From assembly GCA_002692965.1 (NCBI GenBank), contig NZNC01000001.1:25592-89591 (forward strand): a stretch of 64,000 nt of DNA, given 5' to 3'. The position numbers and the translations under genes were made by a program. Origin of the DNA: Haliea sp. (GTDB lineage Bacteria > Pseudomonadota > Gammaproteobacteria > Pseudomonadales > Halieaceae). This document shows, in pieces, positions 45,395 through 52,871 of the stretch (the stretch's first letter is position 1; each line of letters begins with the position of its first letter). The notes beneath the pieces are model-generated. The model was not told the DNA's origin and searched no databases. It saw only the letters and a program-made list of their open reading frames with translations.

Positions 45395-46486
45395 ATGGCC
45401 CGGCGCAAGCGCGGATTCACCACCTTCAACCTGAGCTTCCTGGACATCATGTCCTGCGGCTTCGGCGCCGTGGTGCTGGTGTTCCTGATTATCGATCACT
45501 CCATCGAGGTCCAGTCGGAGACACGCAACGCCGACCTGCTGGCCGAGGTCAGTCTGCTGGAAGAGGATGTCAGCGAGGGCCGCGCCGGGCTGGTACAGCT
45601 GCGCAATACCATCGACGAGGTCGACCTCCGCATCGTCGAGGCCCAGGGGCTGGATACCCGTATCCGGGAGCAGCTGGAGGACCTGGAGGCGCGGATTGCC
45701 GAGCTGCGCCAGGAGGACCCGTCACAGCGCGAGGATATTGCCGCCCTGCAGGCGGAATTCCGGCAGCTGGAGAGCGAGGTGGAGCGCCTGCGCGCCAGCG
45801 CCCGGGAACCCACCGGCCGCAGTGCCCGGGAGTTCACCGGTGACGGCGAGCGCCAGTACCTGACCGGCCTGAACCTCGGAGGGAGCCATATCGCCATCCT
45901 GCTGGACAGCTCAGCGAGCATGCTTTCGGACCGGCTGGTCAACGTCATCCGCCTGCGCAACATGGCCCCCGAGGTACAGCGCGGCGCCGAGAAGTGGACC
46001 CGTGCCCTGCGTACCGTGGACTGGCTGACCGCGCAGCTGCCCCCCGGCGCCCACTACCAGGTACTGACCTTCAACACCGAAGCCGGCCCCGCCCTCAAGG
46101 GCAGCGAGCGCCAGTGGCTGGAGGTGGCCAATCAGCCGCAGCTGCGGGAAGTGTCCCAGGTGCTGCGCCAGCAGCTGCCTGCCGGCGGCACCAGCTTGGA
46201 GAAGGCCTTCGTCGCCTTGCAGGCCCTATCACCGCCACCGGACAATATTTTCCTGATCACCGACGGCCTGCCCACCCAGGGCGCCAGCGCACCCCGGGGC
46301 AATACCGTCAGTGGCAAACAGCGGGAGGACCTCTACCGCCAGGCCATCCGCCAGCTGCCGCGCAATGTACCGGTCAACGTGATCCTGGCGCCGATGGAAG
46401 GCGACCCCATGGCGGCCTCCCTGTTCTGGCAGCTGGCCCAGGCTACCCGCGGCAGCTTCATGAGTCCCTCCCGGGACTGGCCCTGA
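45395..46486 (+). CDS. ExbD-like membrane helix fused to a coiled coil and von Willebrand A domain (1)
   Basis: Residues 1-35 are basic (MARRKRG) and then hydrophobic: FNLSFLDIMSCGFGAVVLVF. The 'SFLD' aspartate (Asp17) corresponds in position to the channel Asp of ExbD (PFIDVM), TolR and MotB. A periplasmic coiled coil covers ~45-135 (heptads rich in Leu, Glu, Arg). Residues ~163-363 form a vWA domain with an intact MIDAS: DSSAS (171-175), GGTS (Thr266) and ITDGLP (Asp290). So the protein takes the ExbD/MotB place in the channel but carries a metal-dependent adhesion domain instead of a peptidoglycan-binding one. 12 bases separate it from the next, related gene. Confidence 0.8.
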   Translation: MARRKRGFTTFNLSFLDIMSCGFGAVVLVFLIIDHSIEVQSETRNADLLAEVSLLEEDVSEGRAGLVQLRNTIDEVDLRIVEAQGLDTRIREQLEDLEARIAELRQEDPSQREDIAALQAEFRQLESEVERLRASAREPTGRSAREFTGDGERQYLTGLNLGGSHIAILLDSSASMLSDRLVNVIRLRNMAPEVQRGAEKWTRALRTVDWLTAQLPPGAHYQVLTFNTEAGPALKGSERQWLEVANQPQLREVSQVLRQQLPAGGTSLEKAFVALQALSPPPDNIFLITDGLPTQGASAPRGNTVSGKQREDLYRQAIRQLPRNVPVNVILAPMEGDPMAASLFWQLAQATRGSFMSPSRDWP

Positions 46487-46498
46487 GGTAGCGCAGCC

Positions 46499-47500
46499 AT
46501 GCCGAGAAAACGCCGCGCCACCGAAGAGTTTTCCCTGTCCTTCCTGGACGTGATCTGCTGCGGCTTTGGCGCCATCATCCTGCTGCTGATGATCACCAAG
46601 ACCGTGCAACCACAGCTGATCGAGGCCTCCACGGTCAACCTGCGCGAGCGCATTGCCGAGCTCCAGGCACTGCGCTTCGAGCTGCGCGGCGAGACCACCA
46701 TCCTCAACCGCGACCTCAACGCGAAGCGCGAGCAGCTCTCCGACTACGAAGAGCGCATCGCCCGCCTGCGCGGCGAGCTGGCGGAGGCGCGCTCCCGGCA
46801 CCGCGACCTGCAGGTCGATGCCAGCAGCGACAGCATCATCAGCGAGCAGCTGGCCCTGGCCAGGCAGCAGCTCAGCGAGGAACAAAAACGCCTGCTGGGC
46901 CTGCAATACCAATCGAAGAACAACTATATTGGGGGCATACCCGTCGACAGCGAGTACATTCTCTTTGTAATCGACACCTCGGGATCGATGTTCTCTTACG
47001 CCTGGGAGCGCATGCTGCGGGAACTCGACGCGGTTCTCAGCATCTACCCGGAGGTCAAGGGCATCCAGGTGATGAACGACATGGGCAACTACATGTTCAG
47101 TCGCTACCGGGGCCAGTGGATCCCGGATACCCCGGCGCGGCGCCGCACCATCCTGCAGAACCTGCGCAACTGGAACGTGTTTTCCAATTCCAGTCCGGTG
47201 GAAGGCATCACCCAGGCCATCCGCAGCTTCTATGACCCGGATAAGCGCATGAGCATCTACGTGTTCGGCGACGACTTCACCGGCAATTCCATCGCCGAGG
47301 TGCTGAACGTGGTGGATCGCCTGAACCGGGAGAACCGCGAGGGCGATCCGCGCGTACGCATACATGCCGTGGGCTTTCCGGTACTGTATTCCCAGGCGCC
47401 ACAGTTGCAGGGCACGGCTCACCGCTTTGCCCACCTGATGCGCGAGCTGACTTACCGCAATGGAGGCACCTTTGTCGGGCTCAATGACTTCCGCCCCTGA
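46499..47500 (+). CDS. ExbD-like membrane helix fused to a coiled coil and von Willebrand A domain (2)
   Basis: This is a paralogue of the preceding gene with the same architecture: MPRKRRATEEFSLSFLDVIC with Asp17, then GFGAIILLLMI. A coiled coil follows (~45-135, LRERIAELQALRFELRGE and so on). The vWA domain begins at ~152 (EYILFVIDTSGSM, MIDAS Asp159, Ser161, Ser163) and continues to FGDDFTGNS. Two different ExbD-like subunits would fit a hetero-dimer in a 5:2 channel, although known channels of this class use homodimers. The 3' end overlaps the next gene by 17 bases. Confidence 0.8.
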   Translation: MPRKRRATEEFSLSFLDVICCGFGAIILLLMITKTVQPQLIEASTVNLRERIAELQALRFELRGETTILNRDLNAKREQLSDYEERIARLRGELAEARSRHRDLQVDASSDSIISEQLALARQQLSEEQKRLLGLQYQSKNNYIGGIPVDSEYILFVIDTSGSMFSYAWERMLRELDAVLSIYPEVKGIQVMNDMGNYMFSRYRGQWIPDTPARRRTILQNLRNWNVFSNSSPVEGITQAIRSFYDPDKRMSIYVFGDDFTGNSIAEVLNVVDRLNRENREGDPRVRIHAVGFPVLYSQAPQLQGTAHRFAHLMRELTYRNGGTFVGLNDFRP

Positions 47501-48131
47501 GCGCTGGCTGGCCGTTTTGCTGCTGGGACTTCTGCTCAGTGCCTGCGGCACCCGCGAAGTAGTGGTGCAAAACGCCGAGTTTCCCGAGCCACTGATGCGT
47601 CCCCTGCCGCTGACCCTTGGGGTCTGGTACGACGAGGCCTTCGCCAACCACGAGTTCTTTGACGAGGCCGCGGGGCGCTCCGATTCCAGCTGGCTGGTAA
47701 AGACCGGCGAGGCCCAGGTCGCGCTCTGGGACACGCTGCTTGGGGGCATGTTCAAGCGCGTGGTACACATGGACGGTCCACCGGGGCCACAGCAGATGAA
47801 CCCGGTAGCGGACGCGGTACTGATACCCGAAGTGGAGGAGCTGCAGTACGCCATCCCCGCCCATACCAATGTGAAGGTGTACGAAATCTGGCTGCGCTAC
47901 CACTTCCGCCTGGTGACCCTCAACGGCGAGACACTGGCGGAGTGGAGCATGCCCGCCTACGGCAAGACGCCCACCGCCTTCCTGCAGAGTGACGAGGCAG
48001 CCGTACGCCTGGCTGCGGTGGTCGCGCTGCGGGATGCCGGGGCCCACTTCGCCACCAGTTTCCTGCAGGTACCGGCCGTCCGTGACTGGCTGGCCGGCCT
48101 GCCGCGACGCCAGGAGGGACCGCGCTCATGA
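47484..48131 (+). CDS. Lipoprotein of unknown function
   Basis: The start at ATG 47484, inside the end of the vWA-2 gene, gives a lipobox (LGLLLSACG, Cys20). The mature part of ~195 residues has a beta-rich pattern: LPLTLGVWYDEAFANHEFFD, DAVLIPEVEELQYAIPAHTN, YEIWLRYHFRLVTLNGETLA and EWSMPAYGKT, ending in a helix (VRLAAVVALRDAGAHFATSF). This looks like small lipoproteins that assemble trans-envelope complexes (similar in outline to LptE/LpoB types), but I recognise no family. Confidence 0.6.
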   Translation: MTSAPERWLAVLLLGLLLSACGTREVVVQNAEFPEPLMRPLPLTLGVWYDEAFANHEFFDEAAGRSDSSWLVKTGEAQVALWDTLLGGMFKRVVHMDGPPGPQQMNPVADAVLIPEVEELQYAIPAHTNVKVYEIWLRYHFRLVTLNGETLAEWSMPAYGKTPTAFLQSDEAAVRLAAVVALRDAGAHFATSFLQVPAVRDWLAGLPRRQEGPRS

Positions 48132-48793
48132 CCCGCTGGATACGCCCGGGAAGCCTGCTCCTGCTCGCTGTACTGCTCGGCGGCTGTGTCAATGCCACCA
48201 CCGATCAGCAGGTCTTCAACACGCCGGAAGCGGGCATTGGGGAAGCCTCCGTGGTTATCCTCGGCCGCCGCCACGCCAGCGACTACGAGACCGAACCCGA
48301 CTTCATCAGCTGCGTGGGCCAGCACATCAGCCGCCGGGATGATGCCATTGAGATCATCGACGAAATCACCTTCATGAACGCCCTCTACCCCTGGTTCGAG
48401 CCGCGTACCGCCCCCCTGCGCCCCCAGGATATCGAGCGCCTGCTCAGTGAACCGCCGGTGGCCGCCCGGCTGGCCGAGCTGAAAACCGAGTACATGATCT
48501 GGATCGACGGCCGCACCGAACGCACCGACTCCGCCGGCTCGATGAGCTGTGGTGTGGGGCCCGGGGGCGCCGGCTGCTTTGGCTTTGGCACCTGGTCCAG
48601 CGAATCCATCTACGAGGCCACCATCTGGGACTTCAAGCGCCGCGCCGAAGTGGGCCGCATCAGCACCAGTGCCAGCGGACAGTCCTACATGCCCGCGGTT
48701 GTGGTGCCCATCCCCATCATTGCCCCAGTGCAGGGCACCGCCTGCGACAGCATCGGTGACCAGTTGCTGCAATTCCTCTCCGCGCAATACTAG
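48128..48793 (+). CDS. Lipoprotein of unknown function
   Basis: ATG at 48128 overlaps the previous stop (ATGA). The lipobox is VLLGGC (residue 20). The mature ~200 residues begin like a CsgG/LpoB-type domain (VVILGRRHASDYETEPDFIS), and contain a Cys-bearing loop (GSMSCGVGPGGAGCFGFGTW) and the segment IYEATIWDFKRRAEVGRIST. A disulfide between the Cys residues is possible. No family is recognised. It is the second of two consecutive lipoproteins following the channel genes. Confidence 0.6.
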   Translation: MTRWIRPGSLLLLAVLLGGCVNATTDQQVFNTPEAGIGEASVVILGRRHASDYETEPDFISCVGQHISRRDDAIEIIDEITFMNALYPWFEPRTAPLRPQDIERLLSEPPVAARLAELKTEYMIWIDGRTERTDSAGSMSCGVGPGGAGCFGFGTWSSESIYEATIWDFKRRAEVGRISTSASGQSYMPAVVVPIPIIAPVQGTACDSIGDQLLQFLSAQY

Positions 48794-48802
48794 GAGCGAG
48801 AC

Positions 48803-50269
48803 ATGACCAGCCAACCCCGATTTCCCGACTGCCGACGCCGCCAGTGGCCTTCCCGAGCCCTGCTGGCATGCCTGCTGCTGCCACTGCTGGTATCCGGCTG
48901 CGCGCGCAACCCCGCCACCGGCGGCGGCAGTGTGGTGGTGATGAGCCAGGGGCGTGAAGTGCAGATCGGCGACGAGATGCACCAGCAAATACTCAAGCAG
49001 GGGGGAGTCTACGATCACCCCGAACTGCAGGCCTATGTCGACCGGGTCGGCCAGCGGCTGGTGGCGCAGACGGAAAACCCCGATCAGACATTCACCTTTA
49101 CGGTTGTCGACAGCCCCGACATCAATGCCTTTGCCACCCCGGGCGGGTTTGTCTACATCAATCGCGGACTGCTCGCCTACCTGGACAACGAGGACGAGCT
49201 GGCCGGTGTGCTCGGCCACGAAATCGCCCATGTCACCGCGCGACACGCCGCCCGCCAGCGCACCGCCAGCATCACCAACAGCGTGCTCGCGGTCACTGCG
49301 GGAATCCTCACCGGCAGTGGCCAGATCATGGACGCCGCCAACATGTACGGCACCGAACTGGTCCGCGGTTACGGTCGCGAGCACGAGCTGGAAGCCGATG
49401 GCCTGGGGGCGAAATACATGTACAAAGCCGGCTACGACCCCGACGCCCTGCTGGAGGTCATCGGCGTGCTGAAAAATCAGGAACAGTACCAGCGGGTTTC
49501 CGCTCGCGCCGCCGGCAAGCCCTCGGGAACCTACCACGGGCTCTATGCCACCCACCCCCGCAACGACCAGCGCCTGCAGACCGTCATCCGCGCCGGGCGT
49601 GACCTCGGCGCCAACACCAGTGTCCCGATCAGCCCCGCCACGCCGGGGGAGTTCCGCGAGGTGGTGGACGGCATTACCTGGGGCAAGCGCACGAAACGGG
49701 AAGAAGACCGCTTCTACCACAACAGCCTGGGCTTCAGCATTGCTCACCCGCCCGGGTGGAGCGTGTCCAGCGGCGCCAGTGCGATTGTCGCCAGCGCCCC
49801 AGACGGCAGCGCCAGCCTCACCCTGACCCTCGCTCGCCCCACGCCCGGGCAGAGCCCGCAGGAGGCCCTCGAGAGCAGCGCCCAGGGTGAACTGAGCGAT
49901 GCGGTGCCCCTGGAGCAGGCCGGCCTGCAGGGCCACACCGCCATCGCCAGCGCCGGCAACAGCGCGAAACGCCTGGCCATCATTTACCACCAGTGGGAGT
50001 ACCGTTTCGAGGGCGCGGCAAGCGATTTTGCCGCCGCCGACGATCAGCTGCTCGAGATGATCCGCAGCTTCCGCCCCCTGCTGCCCCAGGAAAAGCAGGT
50101 CGGCCCAGAGCGCACGCTCCGCTATATCCAGGTACCCCGGGGCGCCACCATGGCCAGCCTGGCCGCCGGTGTACAGATCCCCGATGCCGAGGCGCAACTG
50201 CGCCTGATCAACGGGCTGTATCCCCGCGGGGAGCCGCGGGTCGGGGACTGGATCAAGATTATCCGCTAG
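48803..50269 (+). CDS. M48-family metalloprotease lipoprotein
   Basis: The protein is 488 residues with a lipobox (LLVSGC, Cys33). The metalloprotease domain has HExxH (GHEIAHVTARH, His139-Glu140-His143) and the third ligand region HELEADGLGAKYMYKAGYDP. C-terminal to it is an extra domain of ~200 residues (NSLGFSIAHPPGWSVSS, DLRPLLP) ending in a LysM-like stretch (GATMASLAAGVQIPDAEAQL). It resembles BepA/LoiP-type periplasmic proteases that act in outer-membrane quality control. It starts 9 bases after the preceding lipoprotein, and the 35835-50269 run ends with it. Confidence 0.85.
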   Translation: MTSQPRFPDCRRRQWPSRALLACLLLPLLVSGCARNPATGGGSVVVMSQGREVQIGDEMHQQILKQGGVYDHPELQAYVDRVGQRLVAQTENPDQTFTFTVVDSPDINAFATPGGFVYINRGLLAYLDNEDELAGVLGHEIAHVTARHAARQRTASITNSVLAVTAGILTGSGQIMDAANMYGTELVRGYGREHELEADGLGAKYMYKAGYDPDALLEVIGVLKNQEQYQRVSARAAGKPSGTYHGLYATHPRNDQRLQTVIRAGRDLGANTSVPISPATPGEFREVVDGITWGKRTKREEDRFYHNSLGFSIAHPPGWSVSSGASAIVASAPDGSASLTLTLARPTPGQSPQEALESSAQGELSDAVPLEQAGLQGHTAIASAGNSAKRLAIIYHQWEYRFEGAASDFAAADDQLLEMIRSFRPLLPQEKQVGPERTLRYIQVPRGATMASLAAGVQIPDAEAQLRLINGLYPRGEPRVGDWIKIIR

Positions 50270-50276
50270 TTGCGCC

Positions 50277-50345
50277 GCGCTCTGGTCCGGGGCCGTGCGG
50301 TGCTCTGGTCGAAGTCCGTGCGGTGCTCTGGTCGAAGTCCGTGCG
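50277..50345. repeat. Tandem 23-bp repeat, three units
   Basis: Units 50300-50322 and 50323-50345 are identical (GTGCTCTGGTCGAAGTCCGT...), and 50277-50299 is a diverged copy (GCGCTCTGGTCCGGGGCCGT...). The array starts 7 bases after the M48 protease stop and runs into the left arm of inverted-repeat element D. It holds no reading frame and is too short for a CRISPR. Confidence 0.85.
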
Positions 50346-50447
50346 GCCTGCCGTTTGCCCGGTTTGGGACACGCAGTAAACCCGTCCATGGGGCTCGACG
50401 GCGACGTCCCTGTCGCCGACGGTCCCAAACCGGGCAAACGGCATGCC
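50345..50447. repeat. Long inverted-repeat element D
   Basis: The inner arms 50350-50370 and 50422-50442 are perfect (21 of 21). Extended outward to 50345 and 50447, 25 of 26 bases pair. The 51-base loop has a diverged version of the family unit (50371-50395, ACGCAGTAAACCCGTCC) and a hairpin with arms CGGCGAC/GTCGCCG. It follows the 23-bp tandem array, in the gap between the convergent M48 protease and metallo-hydrolase genes. Between this element and copy C (50448-50639) nothing recognisable is seen. Confidence 0.85.
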
Positions 50448-50639
50448 ACACTCCGGGGAGGCATCACGGTCCGGGCTTCGTTAGCAGCGAAGCTCGGTGG
50501 AAACAGGCCGCCACCGTCTCTGAGTCGAATCGCTGACAACGGTTTCACAGCGCGCCAAAGAGGCATCTCCCTTTAAGGCGCAAGACGCACGGGGACTCAC
50601 CAGGAAAAGAGCGCAGCCCCTGACGCTCCTACGGTACGA

Positions 50640-50777
50640 GGTCCACGTCGCGGTGCCGGCTTTCGGGACCCTCGCTGGCCATGGAGAGCCCACCCCGCTT
50701 TTTCGGGTGCGGCCAGCGAGGAGCGTACAGGGACGTACTTGCAGCGTGTCCCGAAAGCCGGCACCGCGGCGTGGACC
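50640..50777. repeat. Long inverted-repeat element C (30-bp arms, one mismatch)
   Basis: Arms 50640-50669 and 50748-50777 pair in 29 of 30 positions, with a 78-base loop. The loop contains an 11-bp hairpin (50670-50721, CCTCGCTGGCC/GGCCAGCGAGG) and the family unit (50722-50747, reverse complement starting ACGCTGCAAGTACGTCC). That unit differs from copy A by 3 and from copy B by 2 of 26 bases. The rest to 50875 holds no gene. Confidence 0.9.
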
Positions 50778-50875
50778 GATCTTACGGAGCTCCCAGCAGA
50801 GTAACTCGGCTCAGGCAGTACCGCGACCAGCAGACAGAGGCCTGCAGTCAGAGGCGTAGCGGTCCGGAGGCGTGG

Positions 50876-51526
50876 TCAGCCGTAACGGGCGTCGGCCACG
50901 AAGGGGTTGCTGCGCCGCTCCTGCCCAAAGGTGGAGGTCGGCCCGTGGCCGGGGATGAAGGTGATGTCGTCCCCCAGTGGGAACAGCTTGTCGCGGATGC
51001 TGTCGATCAGCTGCTGATGATCCCCGCGGGGAAAGTCCGTGCGGCCGATGCTGCCCTGGAACAGCACATCCCCCACCCAGGCAATGCGCTGCCCCTCGTG
51101 CAGGAAAACCACGTGGCCGGGGGTGTGACCGGGGCAGTGGAAAACCTTGAGGGTCTGCTCGCCCACTGTCACCGTGTCGCCCTCTTCCAGCCAGCGATCC
51201 GGCGCGAAGGCGTCGGCATGCGGAAAGCCCGACATCTGGCACCATTCGGGAAGGCGGTCAATCCAGAAGGCATCTTCCCGCTGGGGGCCTTCGATGGGAA
51301 TGTCCAGCTGCTGGCGCAGCACGTCGGAGGCGGCGCAGTGGTCCATGTGCCCGTGGGTCAGCAGGATCTTGCGGATATCGGCGTCCATCTCTTTCGCCGC
51401 CGCCAGGATGCGTTCGACATCGCCACCGGGGTCCACCACGGCGGCCTGCCCTGTCTCCTCGCATTTGAGAATCGAGCAGTTCTGCTGGTAGGGCGTGACG
51501 GGGACGATGGTAACGCGGATGGACAT
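50876..51526 (-). CDS. Metallo-beta-lactamase fold hydrolase (glyoxalase II-like)
   Basis: The 216-residue protein has the metal-binding motif THGHMDHCAA, the second His region HCPGHTPGHVVF, GDVLFQGSIGRTDFPRG with the bridging Asp, and FIPGHGPTSTFGQER. This matches the YcbL-type small glyoxalase-II-like hydrolases, which may act on S-lactoylglutathione or other thioesters. It is followed in the opposite reading sense by repeats; upstream lies a DAACS transporter on the same strand, 13 bases away. Confidence 0.88.
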   Translation of the reverse strand: MSIRVTIVPVTPYQQNCSILKCEETGQAAVVDPGGDVERILAAAKEMDADIRKILLTHGHMDHCAASDVLRQQLDIPIEGPQREDAFWIDRLPEWCQMSGFPHADAFAPDRWLEEGDTVTVGEQTLKVFHCPGHTPGHVVFLHEGQRIAWVGDVLFQGSIGRTDFPRGDHQQLIDSIRDKLFPLGDDITFIPGHGPTSTFGQERRSNPFVADARYG

Positions 51527-51539
51527 TCGGTTTCCTCTG

Positions 51540-52820
51540 TCAGCGGGTTTCGAGGTCGGCGTTCGGATCGAGGAACACGTCCTCGTCGAGTTGTTTCTCG
51601 GAATAGGCCACGATCACCGCGCCGGTGGCGTCTCCAGTCACGTTGACCATCGTGCGCACCATGTCCAGGAGGCGATCGACACCGATGATCAGGGCAATCC
51701 CCTCCACCGGCAGCCCCGCCTGTTCCAGCACCATGGCCAGGGTGATCAGACCAACACCGGGCACGGCTGCGGTGCCGATCGACGCCAGGGTCGCGGTCAG
51801 CACCACCATCAGGCAGGCCGCCAGGCTGAGATCGACGCCGTAGACCTGGGCGATGAAGACCGTGGCGACCCCCTGCATGATGGCAGTGCCGTCCATATTA
51901 ATGGTGGCACCCAGGGGCACGGTGAAACCGGCGACGGTGTTGTGGGCGCCCAGGCGACGCTCTACCGTGCGCAGGGTCACCGGCAGCGTCGCACCGGAGG
52001 AGGCGGTACTGAAGGCAAAAGCCCAGACAGAGCGCATTTTTTGCAGCAGTATGCGCGGCGACAGGCCGGTCAGCATTTTCAACAGACCGCTGTATACCAC
52101 CACCAGGTGCAGGATCAGCAGGCCCAGCACCGTCAGGAAGTAAGCGGCGAGATCCGCTATCGCGGCAATGCCCATTTCCGAAAACAGCTTGGCAAGGAGG
52201 GCAAACACGCCCCAGGGCGCCAGCTCCATCAGGATCCCGACCATGCGCATGACCACGGTTTCGGTATCGCGGAAAAAGCTGGCCAGGCGGCGGCCCTCCT
52301 CCCCCGCATGGGATATGGCGTAACCGAACAGCAGGGCAAACACGATGATCTGCAGCATGTTGCCCTCGGCCATGGCCTGCACCGGATTGGAGGGGAAGAT
52401 CCCCACCAGTACGTCGGTGATTGGCGGCGGCGCGGTCACTTCAAAATCCGCTTCCCCGGCCAGCTCGACACCGGTACCCGGCCCGATCAGCAGCGCCACC
52501 ACCAGGGCGACGGAAATCGCTATCGCCGTCGTACACAGGTAGTAGAGGAGCGTCTTGGCGGCAATCGGTCCCATGCGCGCGCTATCGCCGAGGGAGCTGG
52601 CGCCACAGATCAGGGAGACCAGCACCAGGGGCACGACCAGCAGTTGCAGCGAGGCAATGAAAATTCGCCCCACCACATCGAATAGCCCGTAGACGACCCA
52701 GTCATTGACGATCCCGCGGTAGGGCTCACTGACCGCGGTGCCGTGGAGCACCAGATTGAACAGGGAGCCCAGCAAGATACCCGCCACCATGGCGATCAGA
52801 ATACGGCGGGTCAGACTCAT
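51540..52820 (-). CDS. Dicarboxylate/amino acid:cation symporter (DAACS family)
   Basis: This Na+/H+-coupled carrier of 426 residues has the family motifs: a Ser-rich hairpin AFSTASSGATLPVTL, the TM7 NMDGTAIMQGVATVFIAQ and the TM8 region GVDRLLDMVRTMVNVTGDAT. Eight hydrophobic helices are visible. The substrate (glutamate, aspartate or C4-dicarboxylate) cannot be told. It is upstream of the metallo-hydrolase on the same strand. Confidence 0.93.
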   Translation of the reverse strand: MSLTRRILIAMVAGILLGSLFNLVLHGTAVSEPYRGIVNDWVVYGLFDVVGRIFIASLQLLVVPLVLVSLICGASSLGDSARMGPIAAKTLLYYLCTTAIAISVALVVALLIGPGTGVELAGEADFEVTAPPPITDVLVGIFPSNPVQAMAEGNMLQIIVFALLFGYAISHAGEEGRRLASFFRDTETVVMRMVGILMELAPWGVFALLAKLFSEMGIAAIADLAAYFLTVLGLLILHLVVVYSGLLKMLTGLSPRILLQKMRSVWAFAFSTASSGATLPVTLRTVERRLGAHNTVAGFTVPLGATINMDGTAIMQGVATVFIAQVYGVDLSLAACLMVVLTATLASIGTAAVPGVGLITLAMVLEQAGLPVEGIALIIGVDRLLDMVRTMVNVTGDATGAVIVAYSEKQLDEDVFLDPNADLETR

Positions 52821-52871
52821 GCGAAGGACTCCCTGTGGAAAGAGCCCCCAAGCGTACCACGGTCCAGGGTC

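Noticed and set aside
45395..47500. Bat aerotolerance-like operon based on two vWA membrane proteins.
   Set aside because: No MoxR ATPase or DUF58 gene is nearby, and the membrane helix is at the N-terminus with a channel-type Asp, unlike BatA/BatB.
35835..50269. Zorya-type phage defence system (ZorA/ZorB-like channel).
   Set aside because: The channel subunit fits loosely, but there is no OmpA-like ZorB, no helicase ZorD, no ZorC or ZorE, and the partners are vWA, PEGA and lipoprotein genes.
50277..50345. CRISPR array.
   Set aside because: The units are adjacent with no spacers, and there are no cas genes.
14893..50777. Inverted-repeat elements as insertion sequences.
   Set aside because: Only about 51-78 bases lie between the arms, no transposase is present, and I see no convincing target-site duplications.
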